DNA from: Cupriavidus basilensis
Lineage (GTDB): Bacteria; Pseudomonadota; Gammaproteobacteria; Burkholderiales; Burkholderiaceae
Direction of reading: 5' to 3'
Assembly (NCBI RefSeq): GCF_000832305.1
Contig: NZ_CP010537.1
Coordinates: 1,054,001-1,118,000 of the forward strand
DNA length: 64,000 nt
In this document: piece after piece, positions 9,036 through 18,310 of the stretch
Layout of the letters: each line of letters begins with the position of its first letter
Position numbering within the stretch: position 1 is the first letter of the stretch
Notes under the pieces: model-generated
The model's input: the letters and a program-made list of their open reading frames with translations, nothing else
Database searches by the model: none
What the model was told of the DNA's origin: nothing
Translations under genes and position numbers: made by a program

Positions 9036-9845
9036 TCACTGCCCGTTGAACGGAATCTCCGGCCGGGCCACGCCCGCGTCGATCGCCTGGATCGCGGAGC
9101 TGACGCCACGCTGCACATCGTCGGTGGCGAGCAACACCGAGACATGCTCGATCATCACTTCATCGGCGCTGCGCACGCCGCCCGCGGACCATGCGCCGAG
9201 CACCGATTTGGTTACGGCGTGTGCGCGCGTGGGACCTGCGGCAAGTCCTTCGGCGTGAGCGAGTGCCACCTCTGCGAGTTGCTCATCGGCGACCACCTTG
9301 GCGACGATATTCAGGGAGAAGGCTTCTGCCGCCGTGATTTCCTCCGACAGCATCACCAGTCGCGCAGCCACGCTGCGGCCACAGCGCTCGGCGATGCGTT
9401 GTACGCCGCCTGCCAGCGGAGAGACGCCCAGTGTCGCTTCGGTAAAGCGGAACCTTGCCGATTTGGCGGCGATGATCAGGTCGGTGTGCAGCGCAAACTC
9501 GAAGCCGCCGCCATATGCCCGGCCGTTGATCTGGCTGATGGTCGGGATCGGCAGCGATTCGATCGCGTTCAGGATGCCGTTCGAATAGCCAAAGCGTTCG
9601 CGTCGTGCGCTGTGTGTTTGGAGGTGAGGCCACTCACGGAAGTCGCCACCGAGGCAGAAGTCATCGAGGTTGCTGCGAAACAGCATGCATCGCGCACCTT
9701 GGCGAACGCCCTGGCGCACCGCGGCCTCCAGCTCGGCATAGAGCGGGCGATTCAGGCGGTTTTGGGGCGGACGGTTGAGCGTCACGATGGCGACGCCCTG
9801 GTGCAGTTCGTAGAGAACGAGCGCTGCATCGTTGGGTTGCGTCAT
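9036..9845 (-). CDS. Enoyl-CoA hydratase/isomerase (crotonase) family
   Basis: This 269-residue crotonase-fold protein has an oxyanion-hole region at CLGGDFREW and at RAYGGGFEFA. Glutamates that align with both catalytic residues of enoyl-CoA hydratase are present (in GGFEFALHTD and FTEATLG), so hydratase chemistry is plausible. It lies between the NTF2-like gene (17 bp gap) and a hydrolase. It probably hydrates an unsaturated CoA ester produced by the operon's ligase. Some relatives are isomerases or C-C lyases. Confidence 0.85.
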   Translation of the reverse strand: MTQPNDAALVLYELHQGVAIVTLNRPPQNRLNRPLYAELEAAVRQGVRQGARCMLFRSNLDDFCLGGDFREWPHLQTHSARRERFGYSNGILNAIESLPIPTISQINGRAYGGGFEFALHTDLIIAAKSARFRFTEATLGVSPLAGGVQRIAERCGRSVAARLVMLSEEITAAEAFSLNIVAKVVADEQLAEVALAHAEGLAAGPTRAHAVTKSVLGAWSAGGVRSADEVMIEHVSVLLATDDVQRGVSSAIQAIDAGVARPEIPFNGQ

Positions 9846-9861
9846 GTTTTCTTCTCCTCGT

Positions 9862-10335
9862 TTAAACGGTTTCCCAGATCTCGCTGAGCGCTGTACGGTC
9901 GGTCAGCGTGCTTGCCACGGTGACCACTCGCCAGCCCTGGCCGGTGCGATGGATGTCGAAATGGACCGCGCGGCGTTCAATCTCGGTTTCGTCCGCACGT
10001 CGGCGCGACCAGATCACATCGATGGAACCGGCGTTGCTGTTGTAGCCCTTCACGTGGCGATCGAGTACCACGGTATGCGTGTACTGCTGCGCCTGCAGTG
10101 GCTCCTGGTTCGCGCGAAGCAGGCCGATGACTTCGTCGCCGGTGAGCAGGCACCGCGTCATGTTGACCGACGCGGCGTGCAGCGGCGCCCCCCAGTATTC
10201 GAGGATTGCCCCGTTGTTCAAGGTGGCATCGGAACCCATCCGTACCCACGCAGGCAAGTAAGTGTCGAAAAACCAGCTATTCATTTCCCTGACGGCCGTG
10301 CGATCGGCTGTCATCGCGGTTGCGGCATTGGTCAT
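9862..10335 (-). CDS. NTF2/SnoaL-like protein
   Basis: This 157-residue protein has the cone-shaped NTF2-like pattern: an N-terminal helix (NSWFFDTYLPAW), then alternating strands ending in a tryptophan-rich sheet (GQGWRVVTVAS). This fold includes ketosteroid isomerases, SnoaL cyclases and dehydratases, and non-catalytic binding proteins. It lies between the Bug protein and the crotonase with short gaps. Its role in the pathway is unknown; an isomerase or dehydratase step is the simplest guess. Confidence 0.65.
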   Translation of the reverse strand: MTNAATAMTADRTAVREMNSWFFDTYLPAWVRMGSDATLNNGAILEYWGAPLHAASVNMTRCLLTGDEVIGLLRANQEPLQAQQYTHTVVLDRHVKGYNSNAGSIDVIWSRRRADETEIERRAVHFDIHRTGQGWRVVTVASTLTDRTALSEIWETV

Positions 10336-10365
10336 GTTGTGTTGTCTCGTATGGGCGGGGATGGA

Positions 10366-11352
10366 TCAGTCCAGTTTTGCGCCGGATTGACGTACGACTT
10401 CCTTCCAGACCGGGGCTTCGCGGCGGTATGTCGCGGCGATGCCCTTGGGGTCCTGGTAGCTGGGTGTCCAGCCGAGGTCCAGGATGCGCTTCCGGATATC
10501 CGGCTTCTTCAGTGCCTTGTCGATTTCGTCAGCCAGTCGCTGGACGATGGGCTCAGGCGTTCCGGCCGGAGCGGCCACGCCAACCCAGCCCACCGCGCGT
10601 AGCGTCGGGTCATTCATGCCGACCTCGCTCAAGATCGGGACATTGGGCAAGGCTGCCAGGCGGGCCGGCCCCGTCACCCCGATGGGCTTCAGCCGTCCGG
10701 CCGCAATGAACTGTGGCGCCTGTGCACCGGTGACGAAGGAAAGCTGGATGTTCCCTGCGACGAGGTCGTTGATCATCGGCGCTTCACCGCGGTAGGCGAC
10801 GTGCGCCATGTCGCCGTCAAGCAGGTCGTTGAGCCGGCTCGCGCTGAGGTGAGAAATGGTCCCGACTCCCCACGACCCATACGACATCTTGCCCTTGTGG
10901 GCCTGCACGTACTTGCGCAGGTCCGCGAGGTTGTTGACGCCGAGATGCGAGTTCACGACAAGCACGAGCGGGGCGTCCGCGACTTTTGCAATCAGCGTCA
11001 GGTCCTTGCCCGGGTTGTATGGCAGCTTCGCATACAGGAACTGGTTGATCATCAGGTTGGAGCTCAGGGCCACGGTCAACGTGTAGCCGTCTGGCGCTGC
11101 CTTGGCGACGGCATCCACGCCAAGGTTGCCTGCCGCCCCTGTCTTGTTGTCGACGACCATGGGTTGTCCGAGCGCGCGGCCTACCGGGTCTGACAGCGTG
11201 CGTGCAACGATGTCGATCGCTCCGCCAGCCGCGTACGGGGCCACGACCTTGATCGGGCGAGAAGGGTATGTATCGGCAAAGGAAATCTGGGTCAAGGCGA
11301 GCAATGCCGTGCCGAGCATGGCCGCGTAGCGGCGGCGCGATTTCGCATTCAT
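10366..11352 (-). CDS. Bug/TctC-family periplasmic substrate-binding protein
   Basis: This 328-residue exported protein starts at the ATG preceded by GGAG with a six-base gap. It has a signal peptide (RRRYAAML... to the FADT cleavage region), then the Bug-family opening YPSRPIKVVAPYAAGG. Bug proteins bind carboxylates in the periplasm, and Burkholderiales carry very many of them, often without TctAB membrane partners. None is seen in this window. As the second gene of the operon it probably captures or senses the operon's carboxylic substrate. Confidence 0.9.
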   Translation of the reverse strand: MNAKSRRRYAAMLGTALLALTQISFADTYPSRPIKVVAPYAAGGAIDIVARTLSDPVGRALGQPMVVDNKTGAAGNLGVDAVAKAAPDGYTLTVALSSNLMINQFLYAKLPYNPGKDLTLIAKVADAPLVLVVNSHLGVNNLADLRKYVQAHKGKMSYGSWGVGTISHLSASRLNDLLDGDMAHVAYRGEAPMINDLVAGNIQLSFVTGAQAPQFIAAGRLKPIGVTGPARLAALPNVPILSEVGMNDPTLRAVGWVGVAAPAGTPEPIVQRLADEIDKALKKPDIRKRILDLGWTPSYQDPKGIAATYRREAPVWKEVVRQSGAKLD

Positions 11353-11385
11353 GTCTGTCTCCACGTTGTTTGTTTGAGGTTTTGC

Positions 11386-12162
11386 TTACATCCAGCTAAG
11401 GACTTGTCCGCCGTCGACAGGAATGACCGCACCGGTCATGTAACGGCCGGCATCGGAGGCGAGAAGCAACGTCGCGCCGTCGAGATCGGAGGGCTCGCCA
11501 AAGCGGCGCATCGGGATTCGCTTCATGATGCCGTCCTCGATGCCGCGCTCGGTGAATTCCGCCTGCATGTCTGTCTGAATGTTGCCCGGTGCCAGGGCGT
11601 TGACGCGCACCCCCTTCCTGGCGAGTTCAAGGGCCATGATTTGCGTCAGGTGTATGAGTGCGGCCTTGGATGCGCCGTAACTCGACATCTGGCCACCGGC
11701 GCGCAACCCCGACGACGAGGCGATATTGATGATGCTGCCCTGGCCGTGCGTCGACATATGGCGTGCGGCCTCCTGCGCGACCATGAAGGCGCCTTTCAGG
11801 TTGGTGTCGAAGATGCGGGATACCGCTTCGTATGACTGGGAGGTAAAGCGCTCGATGTAGATGACACCGGCGTTGTTGAACAGGATGTCGATCGGCTGGC
11901 CGAGTTGATGTTCGGCTTCGCGCCATGCCGGCTCAATGGTCGACGGGTCGGTGACGTCGAGTCTTACTGCACAGGCCTTGTGTCGCTCAGACCGTAGTTC
12001 GGCTACAACCGCGTCGAGACGATCCGTTCGGCGAGCCGCCAGGGCAACGGCTGCGCCCGCTTTTGCCAGCATACGGGCAGTGTGTTGACCAATACCGCTT
12101 GATGCACCGGATATGAAGGCGGCCTTGCCTCGCAGGTCAAAGATGGAAATTGGACTAGTCAT
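11386..12162 (-). CDS. SDR-family oxidoreductase
   Basis: This 258-residue classical short-chain dehydrogenase/reductase has the cofactor motif SGASSGIGQ, NNAG, a catalytic serine in ASSSG, and YGASK (Tyr and Lys). The C-terminal PVDGGQV ending is typical. I chose the ATG at 12162, because the ORF continues 52 codons upstream without homology. It is the first gene of the eight-gene minus operon that ends with iclR. It is probably a 3-hydroxyacyl or alcohol dehydrogenase. Confidence 0.88.
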   Translation of the reverse strand: MTSPISIFDLRGKAAFISGASSGIGQHTARMLAKAGAAVALAARRTDRLDAVVAELRSERHKACAVRLDVTDPSTIEPAWREAEHQLGQPIDILFNNAGVIYIERFTSQSYEAVSRIFDTNLKGAFMVAQEAARHMSTHGQGSIINIASSSGLRAGGQMSSYGASKAALIHLTQIMALELARKGVRVNALAPGNIQTDMQAEFTERGIEDGIMKRIPMRRFGEPSDLDGATLLLASDAGRYMTGAVIPVDGGQVLSWM

Positions 12163-12419
12163 ACCTGTGCTTCTAGATTGTGGCTGGACTTCCATTGAGG
12201 TCTGGGCGTCGCACGTGGTCGCCTGCATGCGCGAGTACGCGCGGCCGGCCCGCGCGGCTGTGACGCACGGGGCCTGCCAAAAGCCTGTCTCCGAATAGTT
12301 TTCTGGAACGCCGTGCAATCGCGCGACGGTGTGGAAAGTCTAGTTGGCCCGCTGAGGCGAACCAATGGTGCGTTCCGCTCTGCGGTCTGCACCTTGGGTA
12401 GGGGGAAGGGGGGATATCT

Positions 12420-14129
12420 TCAGCGTGCTATTGGCGATTCCGGGACAGGTGCCGGAACGGCTGGGGGAATCTGCGCCATGGCGTACTCGGCTAGCGCAGT
12501 GATCGTCAGCGCCGGATTCACGCCAGGATTTGCCGGCATCGCGGCACCATCGCACACCAGCAGGTTCCGGTAGCCAAAAATATGCAGATGACGATCGATC
12601 ACGCCGCTCGCGTCATCGGCGCCGATGACGGCTCCACCCAGAACGTGAGCGGTGGTCGGAATGTTGCCCAGCGCCTCCAGCACGTTGCTTTGAGCGATAC
12701 CGCCGGTATGCTTCGCCAACCATTGAGCGGCTTGATTGCCCACTTCGATGTACGTGGGGTTGGGCTTGTCACGATTTTGCTCTGTCACCAGCCGGTAGCC
12801 TCGGCCGAACCACCGCTTCCTTGCCCGCAGCTTGATGGCGTTGTCCAGAGTCTGCATCACCAGCAGCATCACCATGCGGCGGCTCCAGCCGACTGGCCAC
12901 ATTGACCTGCACCATTGCAGCGGATGCAGTACGACGTTACCCAGCCACTTAAGGGGTCGCGTCAAGCGATTGCCGTTGCCGACCAGCAGCGTGCAAAGCA
13001 GACTCAAGAAATCGGCGTTGCGGCCGTAAGTAAGAAATTCGATGTGCGTATCATGATCGACGTGAACACTGCTGCTGGCGGTGACATCGTTCCAGGTTCT
13101 GCGATCCTCGGGCAGGCGAACGTTCAGAACCGATTCGCTGTTGGTGCGCACCAGTTGACCAAGACGGTCGCTGATCAGGGGCAGTGACCCACCATGCTTG
13201 CAGTTGGCTAGCAAATCATTGGTGCCAAGTGAACCACCTGCGAACACGACGCCGCGTGCGGTGTGAATCTGGCGATCGCTACCGAACCAGAGGCTGCCGG
13301 GGCGTTGGGTAGTCACTCGGTAGCCTTCGCTGCCATCCGCCGCGCCCAGCGGGCGCACATCAACGACCTCACGCTCTGCCAAAATCTGCACGCCTCGCTT
13401 CTCCGCGAACCAGAGATAGTTTTTCAACAGCGAGTTCACGGCACCCACTCGGCAGCCCACCATGCATGCACCGCAGCGCGTGCATCCTGTACGGTCGGGT
13501 CCTTCGCCGCCAAAGTAAGGATCCTTGACAGTCTTGCCGGGCTCACCAAAGAAGACGCCGGTTGGCGCCCGGGTGAACGTGTGTTCGGTCCCGAAATGTT
13601 GTGCCATTCTTCGAGCCAATTGCTGGTTTGGCGAATCGAAGGGCACGGTCTTTACGCCGAGCATGCGTTCGGCGGTGGCGTAGTGCGGCTGTAGCAGCTC
13701 CTCCCAGCGACCAAGCTCGCGCCACTGCGCGTTCTCGAAGAACTCTTGCTTGGCACGGTACAGTACGCCGCCATAGACTGTGCTGCCACCGCCAACGCCG
13801 GACTGACTCGGGAAGAAGACATGCCGGAATAGCGACATGCGCATGATCCCCTTCAAACCAAGACGGGGTGCCCACAAGTACTTTCTGAACTGCCATGCGG
13901 ATTCCGGGAGGTCCTTGTCTCGATAGCGCCTGCCGCGTTCGAAGACACCGACCCGATAGCCTTTTTCGGCAAGTCGCAGAGCAGAAACACTCCCGCCGAA
14001 GCCTGAACCAATGATGAGCCAATCAAAGTCGAAGGGAGTTTTGCGCATAGCAATCGTGTTCGGTACTACAGTCGTTGCCATCCTGATGACGTTCAGGGAC
14101 GCATGACATGCACTGACATGCACTGACAT
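12420..14129 (-). CDS. GMC-family FAD oxidoreductase with a four-cysteine cluster
   Basis: This 569-residue flavoenzyme of the glucose-methanol-choline family most resembles actinobacterial ChoD-type proteins annotated as cholesterol oxidases. The FAD-binding motif IIGSGFGGS is at 39-47, a GGGSTVYGG motif at 113-121, and the C-terminal GMC signature (NPALTITALAEYA) near 540. Cysteines 216, 219, 222 and 226 form a CxxCxxCxxxC array, as in iron-sulfur ferredoxins. The start is uncertain because a 10-bp tandem repeat covers it; ATGs at 14081 and 14048 are alternatives. It lies 36 bp after the OmpW gene and is probably co-transcribed. A hydrophobic alcohol or sterol-like substrate is an inference. 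Confidence 0.82.
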   Translation of the reverse strand: MSVHVSACHASLNVIRMATTVVPNTIAMRKTPFDFDWLIIGSGFGGSVSALRLAEKGYRVGVFERGRRYRDKDLPESAWQFRKYLWAPRLGLKGIMRMSLFRHVFFPSQSGVGGGSTVYGGVLYRAKQEFFENAQWRELGRWEELLQPHYATAERMLGVKTVPFDSPNQQLARRMAQHFGTEHTFTRAPTGVFFGEPGKTVKDPYFGGEGPDRTGCTRCGACMVGCRVGAVNSLLKNYLWFAEKRGVQILAEREVVDVRPLGAADGSEGYRVTTQRPGSLWFGSDRQIHTARGVVFAGGSLGTNDLLANCKHGGSLPLISDRLGQLVRTNSESVLNVRLPEDRRTWNDVTASSSVHVDHDTHIEFLTYGRNADFLSLLCTLLVGNGNRLTRPLKWLGNVVLHPLQWCRSMWPVGWSRRMVMLLVMQTLDNAIKLRARKRWFGRGYRLVTEQNRDKPNPTYIEVGNQAAQWLAKHTGGIAQSNVLEALGNIPTTAHVLGGAVIGADDASGVIDRHLHIFGYRNLLVCDGAAMPANPGVNPALTITALAEYAMAQIPPAVPAPVPESPIAR

Positions 14130-14130
14130 G
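14106..14130. repeat. 10-bp tandem repeat over the GMC gene start
   Basis: The unit ACATGCACTG occurs twice, followed by a partial third ACATG. Because the repeat carries ATG triplets on the minus strand in different frames, slippage here would move the start codon of the GMC oxidoreductase. Confidence 0.8.
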
Positions 14131-14165
14131 TTCTGTGCCCTGACTCAAGGAGGAAGAGGAAGCTG

Positions 14166-14867
14166 TCAGAACTTATATCCAAGGGTCAAGCCGAATATCT
14201 GCGGATACCCCTTGATGTCGATCCGACGGGAGATGGCGCCAATACCTGGCGTTTGTGTGACAACAGTTGCCACAGTTTTCATGCGAAATCTGGAGTACTC
14301 CATATTGATGGCCCAGTGCTTGTCAATCGGATACTCAAAGCCGATTCGTGCATAAGGACTCCAGGAGTTCTGCAAGTGAATGGAGCTACTGGTGCCTTGT
14401 ACTGCCGCTGTATAGGTGCTGCTCGATTTCTCATCGGTAAAGAATGTGTAGGTGACCCCGGCGCCAAGATACGGCCGGATAACAGGTACGTCGGTAAACG
14501 TGTAGAGCGCCAGGACGGTTGGAAACCAGATGCGCGCCGTCGCAACCGTTCCTACGGATTGACCAGTGCCCGCGCCGACAGCAGTCAAGGTTGGGGGAAC
14601 TCCCGCCTGGAGCTGCACTGCCCAGTTGCGGGAAAGCCGCCGCTCAACGCTGATCGCAAGGATGTCCAGATCCTTGACCCCCATCCTGAGACCGGGCGGC
14701 GTAGTGCCCGGGGGACCAGTCAGATCGCCAGACTTGAGATTCAAGTTGACATAGGCATAGCCGATTTTGATGGTGTTGTCGGGCTCATCGGCGTGGGCCG
14801 CATTGCATAGCGCGAATGCGATTGGAATCGCCGCGAAAATATTCCGGACAATGATCCTTCCTTGCAT
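14166..14867 (-). CDS. OmpW-family outer-membrane protein
   Basis: This 233-residue protein has a signal peptide (IPIAFALCNAAHA, then D) and an eight-stranded OmpW-type barrel. It opens with an IGYAYVNLN strand and has the YLGAGVTYTFF block. It ends with the aromatic GYKF needed for barrel assembly. OmpW-family channels pass small hydrophobic compounds across the outer membrane. Its position before the GMC oxidoreductase and near two ligase operons fits uptake of a hydrophobic substrate. Confidence 0.9.
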   Translation of the reverse strand: MQGRIIVRNIFAAIPIAFALCNAAHADEPDNTIKIGYAYVNLNLKSGDLTGPPGTTPPGLRMGVKDLDILAISVERRLSRNWAVQLQAGVPPTLTAVGAGTGQSVGTVATARIWFPTVLALYTFTDVPVIRPYLGAGVTYTFFTDEKSSSTYTAAVQGTSSSIHLQNSWSPYARIGFEYPIDKHWAINMEYSRFRMKTVATVVTQTPGIGAISRRIDIKGYPQIFGLTLGYKF

Positions 14868-15066
14868 TTTGTCTCCTGCTTGAGTTTTTTATATTTTCTT
14901 GCCATCACGGAGAACGCCGGTTTTCAACATCGGCCCTTCTTCTTGACGAAAGGGAAAGACATTCGAAATGGCGTTGTTCTTGTTGTCTGGCAAGCTGGCG
15001 TTCAATGCGGAGCATCGATCGCATTGACGGTTTTGAACGCGCGTTCTTCCTGTGCTTGCCGGACGG

Positions 15067-15870
15067 CTATCGCGCGAAGTACCGAACCGCCTGCCGGCTG
15101 AACGCAGGCGGTGCGATTCGCGTAAGGGCGGCCAGGAAGCCGGCCTGCAAGCCGACGGTCCAATGGGTCTTGTGAAGCCGTGGCCTGGTCACCGCGCAGG
15201 CCCACACGGCGGCCGCAACGTCGGCCGGCTTCAGACGAATGCCCAGCGACCTCGCACTGGCGAGCTGCGCAAAGTTCTCCGCCATATCGGTCTTGACAAA
15301 ACTCGGCCAGATGTCGCAGACGCCGATGCCGAACTTGCTCCACTCGAGATCGAGCCCCTCGGTGAAACCGCGCACGGCAAACTTCGTCGCCGAATAAGTC
15401 ACCAGTTCGGGCTGGCCGTAGATGGCCGTGGCCGATGCCATGTTGATCACGCGGGCACCTGGGGAGCGTTGCAGGTAGCGAAACGCGCAGTGGCAACCGT
15501 TGATCATCCCCTGCACGTTCACGGCCAGCATCGCTTCATGCCGCGCCAGGGCCACGGTCTCGAACGGCCCCGTGGCGAGGATGCCGGCGTTGTTGAGGAG
15601 CACGTCAAGCCGTTCGCCGCTGCGCACCCAGAACTCGGCCAGCGCTCGGTGCCACGCGTCGGCGTCGCTCACGTCAAGCGCGCCAGCGACGGCGTTGCCC
15701 TTGCCCAAAGTGGCTGCGACCGCTTCGGCGCCTTCCACGTCGACGTCGTAGAGTCCGACGAACCAGCCGCGTTGCGCGAAGAGTTCAGCGCAGGCGCGTC
15801 CGATTCCGGAGGCTGCGCCAGTCACGAAAATCGCCGGCCGGCTTTCGTGCAGCATGCCATTCTCGCTCAT
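15067..15870 (-). CDS. SDR-family oxidoreductase
   Basis: This 267-residue classical SDR has FVTGAASGIGRA, NNAG, and catalytic YSATK. The ATG at 15870 overlaps the ligase stop (ATGA), which fixes the start; the ORF's upstream extension is an artefact of the other frame. The last 30 residues (FLAALTRIAPPAF) are hydrophobic. It is the last gene of the 19281-15067 operon and probably oxidises a hydroxyacyl or alcohol intermediate. Confidence 0.87.
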   Translation of the reverse strand: MSENGMLHESRPAIFVTGAASGIGRACAELFAQRGWFVGLYDVDVEGAEAVAATLGKGNAVAGALDVSDADAWHRALAEFWVRSGERLDVLLNNAGILATGPFETVALARHEAMLAVNVQGMINGCHCAFRYLQRSPGARVINMASATAIYGQPELVTYSATKFAVRGFTEGLDLEWSKFGIGVCDIWPSFVKTDMAENFAQLASARSLGIRLKPADVAAAVWACAVTRPRLHKTHWTVGLQAGFLAALTRIAPPAFSRQAVRYFAR

Positions 15871-17327
15871 CCGCGTAGCCCCTTGGTCAGCTCGCGTAGT
15901 TTCGGCTTGTCGATCTTGCCCATGGCATTCTTCGGCAGCGTGTCGACGACGTGGATCATCGCGGGGCGCTTGTAGCGCGTCAGGCGGTCGGCACAGTGTT
16001 CGTTCAACGCGTTCGAGGTGCCCCTGGCGCCCGGTCGGAACGCGACGCAGGCGATGACGATTTCGCCTAGCGTCTCGTGTGGTGCGCCGATCACCGCAGC
16101 CTCGAGCACGCCGGGGAAATCGTGGAGCACATCCTCGATCTCCTTTGGATAGATGTTCTCGCCTCCGCGGATGATCATCTCCTTGATTCGCCCCACGATA
16201 GACAGATAGCCGTCCGCGTCGATGCGGCCAATGTCCCCCGTGTGCAACCAGCCGTCGACCACGGTTTTCGCCGTCTCCACGGGCTTGCCCAGATAGCCGC
16301 GCATGACGTTTGGACCTTGCACCAGCACCTCGCCGGTGGCGCCGGGTGGCAGGTGAACGCCCCGCGCGTCTGCGATCGCGATGCGCTGGCCCGGGAAGGG
16401 CAGGCCAACGGTACCGGGCTTGCGCAGACCGGCAATGGGGTTCAGCGTCGAGGCGCAAGTGCCTTCCGACAGCCCGTAGCCCTCGACCAGCGCAAAGCCA
16501 TAGCGTGCTTCGAAGTTCTTGAGCAGGTCCGCCGAGGCGGGCGCCGCACCGCAGACGCCAAAACGCAGGCTTGCCGTGTCGGGACGCACCGTGGCCGGCA
16601 GCGCATTGAGCATGGCGTAGATCGTTGGCACCGCGGAGAAGTAAGTTGGGCGCAGTTGCTCGACGTCATTGAAGAACGCCTCGATGTCGAAGCGGCGCCG
16701 GAGCGTGACCCGTCCGCCGGCCGACAACGGTACCAGGATGCTGACCACGATGCCGTTGACGTGGAACAGCGGCAGCACCAGCAGGCAGTGGTCGGCAGCC
16801 GTGACTTGGAGCGCCTCTCGCCCCATGCTGGTCATCGCCTCGATGTTCGCATGATCCAGCATCACGCCCTTGGGCAGCCCCGTGGTGCCGCTGGTGTAGA
16901 TCAACAGCGCCAACGCGGCCGGGTCGTCGAGAGGCTCGCCCACGTGGAGCGGCCCATCCTGCAATGACTCGGCAGGGATGGTGGACAGGTCCGCGAACAA
17001 CGGCTGGCCGCTTTCGTTAAGGAGCAGTTTCGCCTGCGAATCGACAATCTGATGGGTTGCCTCGTTGATGGTCAGGCCGGGGTTGATGGGCGTCACCGCG
17101 GCCCCGAGACGCCAGGCGGCGAACATTGCCACAACGAACTCGACCTGGTTGGGCAGCATGAGGGCGACGACATCCCCGGCGCCGATCCCCCGGTCGGCGA
17201 GCACGCTCGCCGCTGCGAGGACGCGCGCTTGAAAGTCGCGGTTGGACAAGGAGGTGCGCGCATCGGCAACGCACGGTGCATCCGGCGCCGAGGCCGCACG
17301 AGAGTCTGGAAGTAAGGAAAGTCGCAT
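15867..17327 (-). CDS. AMP-forming acyl-CoA ligase
   Basis: This 486-residue ANL-superfamily ligase has YTSGTTGLPKG at 144-154, the VEGYGLSEG motif near 285, the HTGDIG motif near 365, and the catalytic lysine in NAMGKIDK near 470. It is shorter than the AlkK-like ligases and resembles the long-chain/aryl FadD-like group. It lies 50 bp after a hydrolase gene and overlaps the SDR gene. The substrate is not evident. Confidence 0.88.
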   Translation of the reverse strand: MRLSLLPDSRAASAPDAPCVADARTSLSNRDFQARVLAAASVLADRGIGAGDVVALMLPNQVEFVVAMFAAWRLGAAVTPINPGLTINEATHQIVDSQAKLLLNESGQPLFADLSTIPAESLQDGPLHVGEPLDDPAALALLIYTSGTTGLPKGVMLDHANIEAMTSMGREALQVTAADHCLLVLPLFHVNGIVVSILVPLSAGGRVTLRRRFDIEAFFNDVEQLRPTYFSAVPTIYAMLNALPATVRPDTASLRFGVCGAAPASADLLKNFEARYGFALVEGYGLSEGTCASTLNPIAGLRKPGTVGLPFPGQRIAIADARGVHLPPGATGEVLVQGPNVMRGYLGKPVETAKTVVDGWLHTGDIGRIDADGYLSIVGRIKEMIIRGGENIYPKEIEDVLHDFPGVLEAAVIGAPHETLGEIVIACVAFRPGARGTSNALNEHCADRLTRYKRPAMIHVVDTLPKNAMGKIDKPKLRELTKGLRG

Positions 17328-17377
17328 CTTTGTTCACTCTAGCTAGGGAGTTGGTGGGAATGGACGCTCGAATCCGT

Positions 17378-18310
17378 TCAGCGGTCCCCGAGCAGGTGCC
17401 TGGTCAGGAAGCGTGTCTGGTCGGCCACCAACTGCTCGAAGGCGGCGCCCATGTAGAAGTCGAAGTGGCCGGCGTCGTAGCGCTTGATCTCACCCCGCGG
17501 CGCTCGGCGCGCGAGGGCGAGGGTCCTGCCGGGCGGTGTCACCGTATCGGTGTTGCTGACGCAGAAGAGGATCGGCACGGTCACGCGGGCGGCACAATGC
17601 CCTGGCCGGTAGGTGACAATCTCGGGAAGCACACGCGCCGCGACGTGGTTGACGAACTTCATCCCCGTCGGCATCAAAGCCATGTAGCCCGGCAACGCGT
17701 CATGGGCGTTCATCAGCGCCGGTTGGCCAGGTATCGCGGCGATGGGCACCATCACCGGCGCGCGCCCCATGAGTTTGGCCATGAAATCACGCAGGATCAC
17801 TGGGGTAACCTTTAGCGTGCCCTTCAAGCCCAAGGCTGTAGCAGAGGCCAGGCCGTCCGTGAATGGGCACTGGCTGATGGCGGCAAGCAGTTCGGGGTGG
17901 CGGCTGGCCACAGTGATCGCATGGCCTCCTCCGAACGAGCTACCCCAGACCGCGAGGCGGCGGCCGTCGACATCGGTGCGGCGCTTGACGAAAGCCAGCG
18001 CCGCCTCCCAGTCCGCTAGCTGCCGTTTCACAGACATCAATTGCCGAGGCTGACCGCCGCTGTCGCCGAAGTAGCGGTAGGTGAAGGCGAGGGTTGCGAT
18101 GCCTGCTGCGGCGAAACGCTCCGAGAAGGCGTCGAGGCGCATCTCGCGGATCGCGCCCAGGCCATGGCCAAGGACAACGACCGGTGGGCGCTCGACACCG
18201 GCGGGCAGGTAGAGCCAGGCCGAGCAGTAGGACTCGCCAGAGTCGAAGCTGACGTCCTGACGGGTGAACGCGCCAGTAGTGGCGGCGCAGGATTGGGGCA
18301 GGGCGCTCAT
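17378..18310 (-). CDS. Alpha/beta hydrolase (dienelactone-hydrolase-like)
   Basis: This 310-residue alpha/beta hydrolase has LGHGLGA oxyanion region, nucleophile elbow GSSFGGGHA, and histidine in AGHFDFY. It aligns along its length with the hydrolase at 8110-9024. The ATG overlaps the crotonase stop by 4 bp. The subfamily includes esterases and C-C hydrolases acting on bulky substrates. Confidence 0.83.
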   Translation of the reverse strand: MSALPQSCAATTGAFTRQDVSFDSGESYCSAWLYLPAGVERPPVVVLGHGLGAIREMRLDAFSERFAAAGIATLAFTYRYFGDSGGQPRQLMSVKRQLADWEAALAFVKRRTDVDGRRLAVWGSSFGGGHAITVASRHPELLAAISQCPFTDGLASATALGLKGTLKVTPVILRDFMAKLMGRAPVMVPIAAIPGQPALMNAHDALPGYMALMPTGMKFVNHVAARVLPEIVTYRPGHCAARVTVPILFCVSNTDTVTPPGRTLALARRAPRGEIKRYDAGHFDFYMGAAFEQLVADQTRFLTRHLLGDR

